Source: an uncultured bacterium (GTDB lineage Bacteria > Elusimicrobiota > Elusimicrobia > Elusimicrobiales > Elusimicrobiaceae). Taken from it: a stretch of DNA of 43,281 nt. Positions 1 through 6,752 of the stretch are shown here, in pieces; position 1 is the stretch's first letter; every line of letters begins with the position of its first letter. The stretch lies in NCBI GenBank assembly GCA_949298795.1, contig CASFXV010000012.1:1-43281 (forward strand), read 5' to 3'. The notes below the pieces were generated by a model that saw nothing but the letters and a program-made list of their open reading frames with translations, did not search any database and was not told the origin of the DNA. Made by a program: the position numbers and the translations under genes.

Positions 1-6
1 TTCCAT

Positions 7-98
7 ATTGAGATGGTACTAAATATGAAGATTTGGGGATACACACTCCATCCCTCGGGCTTACGCCCGGGGTTTATTGTGAGCAGTAGTTATAAAAA
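7..98. repeat. Left copy of a 92-bp terminal inverted repeat
   Basis: Bases 7-98 are the exact reverse complement of 43190-43281 (position x pairs with 43288-x); I found no mismatch. Inside is a hairpin, CGGGC-TTAC-GCCCG, which on the other strand has a GTAA (GNRA-type) loop. Such short GC hairpins in a conserved flank resemble REP/RAYT-type or IS200/IS605-type dispersed repeats, but no transposase is nearby. The simplest reading is a dispersed genomic repeat at which the assembly stopped on both sides. Confidence 0.9.
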
Positions 99-118
99 CC
101 CCGTCTAAGACGGGGTTT
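95..118 (-). terminator. Terminator of the YgjP-type metallopeptidase gene
   Basis: A 10-bp stem (AAACCCCGTC / GACGGGGTTT) with a TAA loop lies just beyond the stop codon at 137 and is followed on the minus strand by a T-run. Its outer bases merge into the terminal repeat. Confidence 0.8.
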
Positions 119-136
119 ATTAAATGGATAAAACGG

Positions 137-907
137 CTAGTTTTGTTCTTCTTGGGAGGTCTGCCCTTGTGTTGGGGCCTCGTTTGCTTGCGGGGCCTCT
201 TGCGCGGGGGTTTGTTCCTTTGCCGGGAGAGCAGATTTTTCCGCCGGTTGTGCCTCTTGTGCGGGCGCTTGTTCGGCGGGTTTATCTTCCTCTTCTTCCC
301 GGTAAGTCAGTTCCACGTCGGCAAAAATGGAGCCTTTGTTTTCATTTAGCCATTTGCGGTGGTGGTTGTAATCGGGGCAGTACTGGGCTACCAGCTGCCA
401 GTATTCCTGCCCGTGGTTCATATGCACCAGGTGGGAAAGTTCATGCACGATTAAATAATCCTGCACCGCCAGCGGCATTTTGATAATGCGGTAAGAATAA
501 TTGATGTTTTTCTTGCCCGAACAGCTGGCCCACAGCGTGCGTTGGTCCTTAATGGTAATGTTGTTGTATTCTACGCCCATTTTTTCAGCCCATTGTCGGG
601 TTTTCTGGCGCAGGGTTTCGCCGGCTTTGTCCCTTAACCATTGGGTAACCAAGGCGCTGGGGTCAGCCGTTTGGCTCTGCAGATAAACGTGGAAGATTTC
701 CCCGTCAAAAGCCACGCCTTCTTCCTGGTCCGGCGTCAGGTACATGCGGGCCGGGTACAAATCCCCGTTATACAATACGCGGTTTTCAGGCGCGGGGCCG
801 CTGGCCTCTGCCGGGCCGGAGGGGGTTGCAAACACTTCCGGAAGTTCCTTTTTCAGGCGTTCTATAAATAATTTTACGTCGCTGATTACGCTTTGTGTAT
901 CTGCCAT
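137..907 (-). CDS. YgjP-like (M48/WLM-type) metallopeptidase with acidic, Pro/Ala/Gln-rich tail
   Basis: Predicted zinc metallopeptidase of the YgjP/DUF45 family, 256 aa. The zinc-binding motif is seen as VHELSHLVHMNHGQEYW, that is HExxH followed by a downstream His in NHGxxYW, the layout typical of this family; a second family block (YRIIKMP) sits just before it. The N-terminal two thirds (about residues 1-185) are the catalytic part. The last 60 or so residues are a low-complexity run of Pro, Ala, Glu and Gln with repeated APAQEA-like units, an unusual extension. No signal peptide is visible, so it should be cytoplasmic. Substrate unknown. It is monocistronic, diverges from gcvT, and ends in its own terminator. 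Confidence 0.85.
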   Translation of the reverse strand: MADTQSVISDVKLFIERLKKELPEVFATPSGPAEASGPAPENRVLYNGDLYPARMYLTPDQEEGVAFDGEIFHVYLQSQTADPSALVTQWLRDKAGETLRQKTRQWAEKMGVEYNNITIKDQRTLWASCSGKKNINYSYRIIKMPLAVQDYLIVHELSHLVHMNHGQEYWQLVAQYCPDYNHHRKWLNENKGSIFADVELTYREEEEDKPAEQAPAQEAQPAEKSALPAKEQTPAQEAPQANEAPTQGQTSQEEQN

Positions 908-914
908 ATGTATA

Positions 915-943
915 TTGTATAAAAAACGGTTAAATTTTATACA
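915..943 (+). promoter_or_regulatory. Promoter of the glycine cleavage operon
   Basis: TTGTAT at 915-920 and TATACA at 938-943 are 17 bp apart (TACAAT at 940-945 is an overlapping alternative). The start of transcription would fall near 950, upstream of the GGAGG at 959-963, so the ATG at 944 lies inside the promoter and cannot be the start of gcvT. Confidence 0.55.
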
Positions 944-970
944 ATGAACATATACTTTGGAGGCCCTTTT

Positions 971-2047
971 GTGACAAACAATTTAAAAACCACTCCGCTT
1001 TATAACGCCTGCTGCCAAGCGGGCGGGCGCATGGTGGATTTCCACGGCTGGCTGCTGCCGGTGCAGTTTCAAAGCATTATTGCCGAACATAAAGCCGTGC
1101 GGGAAGCCGCCGGCATGTTTGACGTGTCCCACATGGGGCAAATTTGGGTGGAAGGCAAAGACGCCTACCCCTTTGTGCAATATATTACCTGCAACAATAT
1201 CAAGAAAGACCCGTCCGCCGGTACCTATACGCATATGCTTACCCCGCAGGGAACCATTATAGATGACATGATTGCTTTTTGCCTGGACGCGGAAAAATTT
1301 TTAATTGTGGTAAACGCCGCCTGCCGCCAGGAAGATTTTGACTGGATGCAAAAACAATCCGCCCGTTTTCACGTAACCGTTACGGACGCGAGCGACCGCT
1401 ACGGCATGATTGCCCTGCAAGGGCCGCGCGCGCTGGAAAAACTGGAAACCCTTTTGCCCGGCATTAGCGCGCTGCCGCGGTTTCACATACAAAAAGTGCA
1501 GCTGTTTGGAGAGGAAGGCTACGTCACCCGCACCGGTTACACGGGCGAGGACGGGGCCGAAATTATGCTCAGCCCCGCGGCCATTGTAAAACTGTGGGAC
1601 GCGCTGCTGGCGGCCGGGGTAACGCCGTGCGGCTTGGGCGCGCGGGACGTGCTTCGCTTGGAAGCCGGTTACCTGCTTAACGGCCAAGACGCGGACCAAA
1701 CCCGCACCCCGTATGAAGCGGCCTGCGGCTGGGTGGTAAAATTAAATAAAGAGGATTTTATCGGCAAGCCTGCCTTGGAACAGCAAAAAGCCCAAGGCGT
1801 TAAACAAAAATTAACCGCTTTTGAATTGAAAGGCGCGGGTGTGCCCCGCCACGGGTGCAAGATTTTTTATGAAGGACAAGAAATAGGTTTTGTAACCAGC
1901 GGCACCTTTTCCCCGTTGTTTAAAGGGATTGCCGTTGGCTACGCGCAGGCGGGCTTAACGCCCGGTGCGCAGGTGGAAATAGAAATCCACTCCCGCCGTA
2001 TACCGGCGGCAGTAACCAAAACGCCGTTTTATAAAAACAGAGTGTAG
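971..2047 (+). CDS. gcvT: Aminomethyltransferase (glycine cleavage T protein)
   Basis: T protein of the glycine cleavage system: moves the aminomethyl carbon from lipoylated GcvH to tetrahydrofolate, releasing ammonia and giving 5,10-methylene-THF. 358 aa, normal for the family. Motifs seen: GTIIDDM (D98-D99, region of the catalytic Asp), YTGEDGAEI and GARDVLRLEAGYLLNGQD. I place the start at GTG 971 because GGAGG at 959-963 is 7 nt upstream; the in-frame ATG at 944 overlaps the promoter -10. It is the first gene of gcvT-gcvH-gcvPA-gcvPB. No dihydrolipoamide dehydrogenase (L protein) gene lies in the window, so that subunit must be encoded elsewhere. Confidence 0.96.
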   Translation: MTNNLKTTPLYNACCQAGGRMVDFHGWLLPVQFQSIIAEHKAVREAAGMFDVSHMGQIWVEGKDAYPFVQYITCNNIKKDPSAGTYTHMLTPQGTIIDDMIAFCLDAEKFLIVVNAACRQEDFDWMQKQSARFHVTVTDASDRYGMIALQGPRALEKLETLLPGISALPRFHIQKVQLFGEEGYVTRTGYTGEDGAEIMLSPAAIVKLWDALLAAGVTPCGLGARDVLRLEAGYLLNGQDADQTRTPYEAACGWVVKLNKEDFIGKPALEQQKAQGVKQKLTAFELKGAGVPRHGCKIFYEGQEIGFVTSGTFSPLFKGIAVGYAQAGLTPGAQVEIEIHSRRIPAAVTKTPFYKNRV

Positions 2048-2067
2048 TATCAGGGAGGAACCTTTAT

Positions 2068-2448
2068 ATGCATAATGCAGAAAACAGCCGTTACGCCAAA
2101 ACCCATGAATGGGCCCATATGGAAGGGGATATCGCCACCGTGGGCATCAGCAACCACGCGCAGGAAGAAATCAGCGATATTGTTTTTGTGGATTTGCCTA
2201 AAGTGGGCCAGCAGGTAACCGCGGGGCAGAACTGCTGTGTGATTGAATCCGTTAAATCCGCCTCGGAAATTTACGCCCCCGTCAGCGGGGAAGTGGTTGA
2301 AGTCAACACCGCGCTGAATAATGACCCGGGCCTGGTTAACCGCGAACCGCACGCCGGCGGCTGGTTGTTTAAAATTAAAATGACGGCTCCGGCCGATTAT
2401 GAAGCGCTGATGGACCTTTCCGCTTACCAAGCCACCATTCAAAAATAA
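2068..2448 (+). CDS. gcvH: Glycine cleavage system H protein
   Basis: Lipoyl carrier of the glycine cleavage complex, 126 aa. The lipoylation site is Lys63 in ESVKSASEIY; the N-terminal YAKTHEWA block and VGISNHAQEEISDIVFVDLP are classic for H proteins. The swinging lipoamide arm takes the aminomethyl group from the P protein (the next two genes) and passes it to GcvT (the preceding gene). A good GGGAGG ribosome-binding site precedes ATG 2068. The lipoate-ligase-family gene at 5363 is the obvious candidate for attaching the lipoyl group. Confidence 0.97.
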   Translation: MHNAENSRYAKTHEWAHMEGDIATVGISNHAQEEISDIVFVDLPKVGQQVTAGQNCCVIESVKSASEIYAPVSGEVVEVNTALNNDPGLVNREPHAGGWLFKIKMTAPADYEALMDLSAYQATIQK

Positions 2449-2468
2449 TGGTTGCGGCCTTTTAAATT

Positions 2469-2492
2469 CCCCCGCCGCAAGCGGGGGTTTTT
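2469..2492 (+). terminator. Intra-operon hairpin terminator or attenuator between gcvH and gcvPA
   Basis: The 7-bp stem CCCCCGC / GCGGGGG with loop CGCAA is followed by TTTTTA. It lies between gcvH (stop 2448) and gcvPA (start 2508) and looks able to terminate a fraction of transcripts. Confidence 0.7.
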
Positions 2493-2507
2493 ACTAACAG
2501 AGGTTTT

Positions 2508-3821
2508 ATGTTTATCCCACATACTCCAACCGAAGAAAAAGAAATGCTTGCCCGCATAGGCGCATCGTCCGTGCGGGAGTTGCTTCATATTCCGCAGGAT
2601 TTGGTTTATCCCCATTTTAACCTGCCCCAAGCCCTTACCGAGGTCCAGCTTACCGCCCATATAAAAGAATTAGGGGCGCTCAATAAGCCGCTTAAAAATT
2701 TTATCGGCGCCGGGTGCTATGAACATTTTATCCCGGCCGCGGTAAACGCCTTAAGTTCCCGAGGGGAATTTTTAACCGCCTACACCCCCTACCAGGCCGA
2801 AGCCAGCCAAGGCACTCTGCAAACTATTTATGAGTTTCAAAGCTGCGTTTGCGCGCTGACGGATATGGACGTAAGCAACGCTTCCCATTATGACGGCGCC
2901 ACCGCCATGGCGGAAGCCGTGCTGGCCTGCGTGCGCATGAACAACCGGCAGAAAGTGTTAATCAGCGCGGCGCTTCATCCTCATTATAAAGAAGTGCTGC
3001 ACACGTATTTGCAGCATTTTCCGCAGGTAAGCGTGCGGGAAGTCCCTTGCGTAAACGGCACGCTGGACGTACAATCCGCGCAGACTCTGCTGGATGAGCA
3101 AACCTCCTGCCTGGTGCTGGCGAACCCCAATTTTTACGGCCAGCTGGAAGACGCCCAGCGGCTGGGTGAACTGGCCCACGCCAAGGGCGCTTTGTTTGTG
3201 TATGTATTTCAAGCCATGAGCCTGGGCCTGTTGCGTACGCCCGGTTCCTACGGGGCGGACTTTGCCGTGGGCGAAGGGCAGCCTTTTGGCAACGCCATGC
3301 ATTTTGGCGGGCCGGGGCTGGGTTTGTTTGCCTGCAAAGAAGCTTACAAACGCCAAATGCCGGGGCGTATTGTGGGTATGGCAAAAGACAAAGACGGCAA
3401 GCGCGCTTTTGTGCTTACCCTGCAAGCGCGCGAGCAGCATATCCGGCGTGAAAAAGCGGCCTCCAACATTTGTTCCAACGAGGCGCTTTGCGCACTGAAT
3501 GCGCTTATCTATTTAACTTTGCTGGGGCCGCAGGGCCTAAAAGAAACGGCGGAGCTGAATGTGGAACGCGCCCACCAGCTGGCGGATTTGGTTTCTAACA
3601 TAGACGGATACAAATTAAAATTCACCGGTCCGTTTTTTAACGAGTTTGTGCTGCAGTGCCCGTTCCCGGCTAAGAAAGCCGTACAAAAATTGGCCAAAAA
3701 AGGTTTTGGCGTATACGCGCTGGAACAAAAAGACTTGGCGGACTGCCTGCTTTTATGCGCCACCGAAACCAAAACCGTGCAAGACTTGCAACATTTTGCC
3801 GATGCGCTGAGGGGGATTTAA
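2508..3821 (+). CDS. gcvPA: Glycine dehydrogenase (decarboxylating) subunit 1
   Basis: N-terminal half of the split P protein, 437 aa. With GcvPB it binds glycine, releases CO2 and loads the aminomethyl group on lipoyl-GcvH. Family blocks seen: FIPHTPTEEKEML at the N-terminus, IGAGCYEHFIPAAV, FLTAYTPYQAEASQGTLQ, GGPGLGLFACK and the REQHIRREKAASNIC block. This subunit has the fold of a PLP enzyme but not the PLP lysine, which is in GcvPB. AGAGG precedes ATG 2508. It is separated from gcvPB by one base, so the two are surely co-translated. Confidence 0.96.
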   Translation: MFIPHTPTEEKEMLARIGASSVRELLHIPQDLVYPHFNLPQALTEVQLTAHIKELGALNKPLKNFIGAGCYEHFIPAAVNALSSRGEFLTAYTPYQAEASQGTLQTIYEFQSCVCALTDMDVSNASHYDGATAMAEAVLACVRMNNRQKVLISAALHPHYKEVLHTYLQHFPQVSVREVPCVNGTLDVQSAQTLLDEQTSCLVLANPNFYGQLEDAQRLGELAHAKGALFVYVFQAMSLGLLRTPGSYGADFAVGEGQPFGNAMHFGGPGLGLFACKEAYKRQMPGRIVGMAKDKDGKRAFVLTLQAREQHIRREKAASNICSNEALCALNALIYLTLLGPQGLKETAELNVERAHQLADLVSNIDGYKLKFTGPFFNEFVLQCPFPAKKAVQKLAKKGFGVYALEQKDLADCLLLCATETKTVQDLQHFADALRGI

Positions 3822-3822
3822 T

Positions 3823-5274
3823 ATGCAGGAAATAATGCAAACCAATATGCTGTCTATAGAAAAATCCCGCCCCGGCCGCCGCGGCGTACGGGTGGAAAAA
3901 GCGCAAAAACCCGCCCAGGCTTATTTGCCGCAGGACGTGCTTCGCCCTTCCGCGCCCAAACTGCCGGAACTGAGCGAATTTGACACCGTGCGCCATTTTA
4001 CCGCCCTGTCTGAAAAAAATTATTGTTTGGACAGCCGCTTTTATCCGCTGGGGTCTTGCACCATGAAATACAACCCCAAAGCCTACGACGCTTTTACCGC
4101 GTTGGAAAGCTTTGCCGGGGCGCATCCTTTCGCGCCGGAAAGCGGCGTACAGGGCACGCTGAAAATGATGTATGATTTGCAGGAAATGCTAAAAGAAATT
4201 ACCGGCTTGTCCGCCTTTACGCTGCAGCCTGCTGCCGGGGCGCATGGGGAGCTAACCGGCATTATGACCGCCAAAGCCTATCATGCCTCGCGCAAAGACA
4301 AAAAACGCACGGAAGTCATCGTGCCCGATACGGCCCACGGCACCAACCCCGCCACCGCCAATATGGGCGGGTTTACGGTTATTAACATACAGTCCGGCCC
4401 GGACGGTTGCGTAGACAAAGAAGCCTTGTCTTGCGCCCTAAGCGAACGCACGGCCGTTGTCATGCTTACCGTTCCCAACACGGTGGGACTGTTTGAAAAA
4501 GACATTGTGGAAATTGCCCGCATGGTGCACGCGGCAGGGGCCCTTTTGTATATGGACGGAGCCAACTTTAACGCGCTTTTGGGTTTGGCCAAGCCGGCTG
4601 ATTTCGGCGTGGATTTGCTGCATTTTAACCTGCACAAAACGTTTGCCGCCCCGCATGGCGGCGGCGGCCCCGGCTCCGGCCCGGTGGGCGCGGCCGCGCA
4701 TGTGGCGCCGTTTCTTCCCAAACCCATTGTAACGGAGAAAAACGGCAAATACACCTTGCTGGGCAAAATGCCCAAAAGCTTGGGCCGCATGAAAGCGTTT
4801 TACGGCAATATCGGCGTGTGTTTGCGCGCGTACGCGTATTTGCGCCAGCATGACGGAAATACGTTAAAAAATATTGCCGAAAAAGCCATACTAAACGCCA
4901 ACTACGTGCGCGCTTGCCTGAAAGATAAATTCCCGGCGTTTTTTGACCGCGTTTGCATGCACGAGTGCGTTTTGCAGACTGTTCCCTCTCAAATGAACGG
5001 CGTACACACCACGGACGTAGCCAAACGCCTGCTGGATTATGGTTTTTACGCGCCTACCATTTATTTCCCGTTAATTGTGCCGGAAGCGTTGATGATAGAA
5101 CCTACGGAAACGGAAAATAAAGACATGCTGGACGCGTTTATCCGGGCGATGGAAAGTATTTATCAAGAAATCCAAACCCAGCCGGATACGGTCAAATCGG
5201 CCCCGAACGGCCAATGCGTCAAACGCATTGATGAAGTTTCCGCCGCGCGCGAACCCAACTTGCGCTGGAAATAA
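3823..5274 (+). CDS. gcvPB: Glycine dehydrogenase (decarboxylating) subunit 2
   Basis: Catalytic, PLP-binding half of the split P protein, 483 aa. The Schiff-base lysine is K272 in NLHKTFAAPHGGGGPG, followed by the Gly-rich phosphate loop. Other family blocks: the FYPLGSCTMKYNPK segment, PAAGAHGELTG and DTAHGTNPA. GAGGGGG just upstream of ATG 3823 supports this start over the second ATG 12 nt later. It is the last gene of the gcv operon and is followed by a strong hairpin terminator. Confidence 0.97.
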   Translation: MQEIMQTNMLSIEKSRPGRRGVRVEKAQKPAQAYLPQDVLRPSAPKLPELSEFDTVRHFTALSEKNYCLDSRFYPLGSCTMKYNPKAYDAFTALESFAGAHPFAPESGVQGTLKMMYDLQEMLKEITGLSAFTLQPAAGAHGELTGIMTAKAYHASRKDKKRTEVIVPDTAHGTNPATANMGGFTVINIQSGPDGCVDKEALSCALSERTAVVMLTVPNTVGLFEKDIVEIARMVHAAGALLYMDGANFNALLGLAKPADFGVDLLHFNLHKTFAAPHGGGGPGSGPVGAAAHVAPFLPKPIVTEKNGKYTLLGKMPKSLGRMKAFYGNIGVCLRAYAYLRQHDGNTLKNIAEKAILNANYVRACLKDKFPAFFDRVCMHECVLQTVPSQMNGVHTTDVAKRLLDYGFYAPTIYFPLIVPEALMIEPTETENKDMLDAFIRAMESIYQEIQTQPDTVKSAPNGQCVKRIDEVSAAREPNLRWK

Positions 5275-5293
5275 AGATCCTGCCGTTATTTTG

Positions 5294-5325
5294 CGCCGGG
5301 CAATTTTTATTTGCCCGGCGTTTTT
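5294..5325 (+). terminator. Terminator after the gcv operon
   Basis: Stem CGCCGGGCAA / TTGCCCGGCG with an AT-only loop, followed by TTTTT. It lies 20 bases after the gcvPB stop. Confidence 0.85.
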
Positions 5326-5347
5326 ATGGGTTTGCTATTCATATAAC

Positions 5348-5356
5348 TGCTAAAAT
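5348..5356 (+). promoter_or_regulatory. Extended -10 promoter placing +1 on the ATG
   Basis: TGCTAAAAT is an extended -10 box. Its last base is 7 nt before ATG 5363, so the predicted transcription start coincides with the A of the start codon. No Shine-Dalgarno sequence lies between them. Confidence 0.55.
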
Positions 5357-5362
5357 ATACAC

Positions 5363-6052
5363 ATGAATGTATTGCTAAATACCCCTTTGTTTACGGTGGC
5401 CCGGCATATGGCGTTTGATGACGCTTGCGCCGCCCTTTACAGCGGGGGGGTGTGGCTTCGGTTTTACCGGTGGGTTCCCGGCAAGGCGGTTACGTTTGGC
5501 TACGGCCAGCCCGTTGGTTTGGTAAAACCGGCGGCGGCCGCCAAAGGGTTTTTTGATTGCGTACGCCGCCCGACAGGCGGGGGCATGGTGTTTCATGAAG
5601 AGGATTTAACATTCTCTTGTTTGTTTGAAAGCGAGCTTCGCCCGTGTGCCATTTATGAAAAACTCCACGGCGCTATTCAAAGCGCGTTAAATACATTGGC
5701 GCCGGTACACGCTTGGGGCAAAACGGACCCACTGGCCTACGCGCCCGCCCATAACGGCGCGGCGGGGGCGTGTTTTGTAAACCCGGTGAAAAACGATTTG
5801 CTGTCTGCAGACGGGCACAAAATTTTGGGCGGGGCCATACGCCGTTTTGAACGCGCGGTTTTATATCAAGGTTCTTTGCAGCTGCCGGGGGCACGTCAAA
5901 ACCCGGCTTTAAAAAGGGCCGTTATTGCCGGCGTGGAAAATTGTTTTGGCGTGCGTTTGGCGGCCCGCGGAGCCGGCGCGGAATTGTTGGAAAAAACTTT
6001 TATATTGGAGCGGGAGCGCTATCTTACTTCCGCCTGGAACGAAAAATTCTAA
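5363..6052 (+). CDS. Lipoate-protein ligase / octanoyltransferase family protein (LplA/LipM type)
   Basis: Attaches lipoate or octanoate to lipoyl domains such as GcvH; 229 aa, cytoplasmic. The family core is visible: RRPTGGGMVFHEEDLTFS (substrate-binding loop) and a DGHKILGGA lysine block with a downstream LYQGSL. The order NDLLSADGHKILGGA resembles LplA, while the preceding ACF recalls the cysteine region of LipM-type octanoyltransferases, so ligase and transferase cannot be told apart by eye. The start fits family members, which have about 15 residues before the NMALDEA-like block (here HMAFDDA). Its place behind the gcv operon suggests GcvH as the substrate. It has its own promoter and is probably translated from a leaderless mRNA. 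It shares one base with the next start (TAATG). Confidence 0.85.
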   Translation: MNVLLNTPLFTVARHMAFDDACAALYSGGVWLRFYRWVPGKAVTFGYGQPVGLVKPAAAAKGFFDCVRRPTGGGMVFHEEDLTFSCLFESELRPCAIYEKLHGAIQSALNTLAPVHAWGKTDPLAYAPAHNGAAGACFVNPVKNDLLSADGHKILGGAIRRFERAVLYQGSLQLPGARQNPALKRAVIAGVENCFGVRLAARGAGAELLEKTFILERERYLTSAWNEKF

Positions 6053-6738
6053 TGCGTAATTTTTTAAAAACCGTTGTGGCCGTTTTGTTTTTGCCTACGC
6101 TGTTTTTTGCGGCGGCGCAAACCGCGCGCTTATTATACGCCGGGCTGGGTAATTTTAAAACTTTTTTGTGTTTTTTGTTGGGGATAGGGGTGTATGCCGG
6201 CATTCATTTTGGGTTTTATAATTTTTCCCGCATGTATGTGCTGGGGCATGAGCTAACCCACGCCATAGCCGCCCTGCTGTGCGGCTGCCGTATACGGGAT
6301 ATTCATGTGGGAAAAGACAGCGGATACGTCAAACTTACGCAGTGCAATTCTTTTGTGGCGCTGTCTCCGTATTTTATCCCTATTTATACGGTATTGCTGG
6401 GGTTGGTATATTGCGGGTTAGAGCTTTGGCGGGATATGGCCCCTTACCGGCTAACTTTTGTGTTTGGCGTGGGTTTTTTTACGGCTTTTCACTTCATACA
6501 AACCTTTAAAACTTTATTTGAAGCCCAACAGCCGGATTTAAAACTGGCAGGTGGAAAAGTTTTTTCTGCCATATCCATTACCTTGGTAAACATCATTATT
6601 TTGGCGCTGTTGTGCAAAATTTTGTTTCCGGAGCAGGTTTCATTGCTGCAATCCGTGCGCAATGTATGGGGAGGCACCTATAATACCTGGAGAATTTTAG
6701 TAAACTATATAATAGAACTTACCTTTAACGCTAGATAG
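6052..6738 (+). CDS. M50-like membrane metallopeptidase (HELTH motif)
   Basis: Integral membrane protein of 228 aa with about five or six hydrophobic segments. VLGHELTHAIAALLCG, inside or beside a membrane segment, is the HExxH zinc motif in the setting seen in M50 (site-2-protease-like) and M50B-like proteins. I do not see a clear second M50 motif (NxxPxxxxDG), so proteolysis is uncertain. The segment after the motif (IHVGKDSGYVKL) and LSPYFIPIYTVLLG resemble M50B-like proteins. The start is ATG 6052, overlapping the stop of the preceding gene (TAATG); an upstream in-frame ATG at 5941 lies inside that gene and is not credible. It is followed after 14 nt by the AsmA-like gene, suggesting an envelope role. 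Confidence 0.65.
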   Translation: MRNFLKTVVAVLFLPTLFFAAAQTARLLYAGLGNFKTFLCFLLGIGVYAGIHFGFYNFSRMYVLGHELTHAIAALLCGCRIRDIHVGKDSGYVKLTQCNSFVALSPYFIPIYTVLLGLVYCGLELWRDMAPYRLTFVFGVGFFTAFHFIQTFKTLFEAQQPDLKLAGGKVFSAISITLVNIIILALLCKILFPEQVSLLQSVRNVWGGTYNTWRILVNYIIELTFNAR

Positions 6739-6752
6739 CGGGCAACAGGACT

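Noticed and set aside
13..108. A 31-codon ORF (MVLNMKIWGY...) inside the left terminal repeat, mirrored in the right copy
   Set aside because: It is identical in both copies only because the DNA is repeated; it covers a hairpin and a terminator and has no ribosome-binding site.
4281..4790. Long open frame on the minus strand inside gcvPB
   Set aside because: A shadow of the high-GC coding strand; gcvPB is certain and the reverse frame has no known motif or ribosome-binding site.
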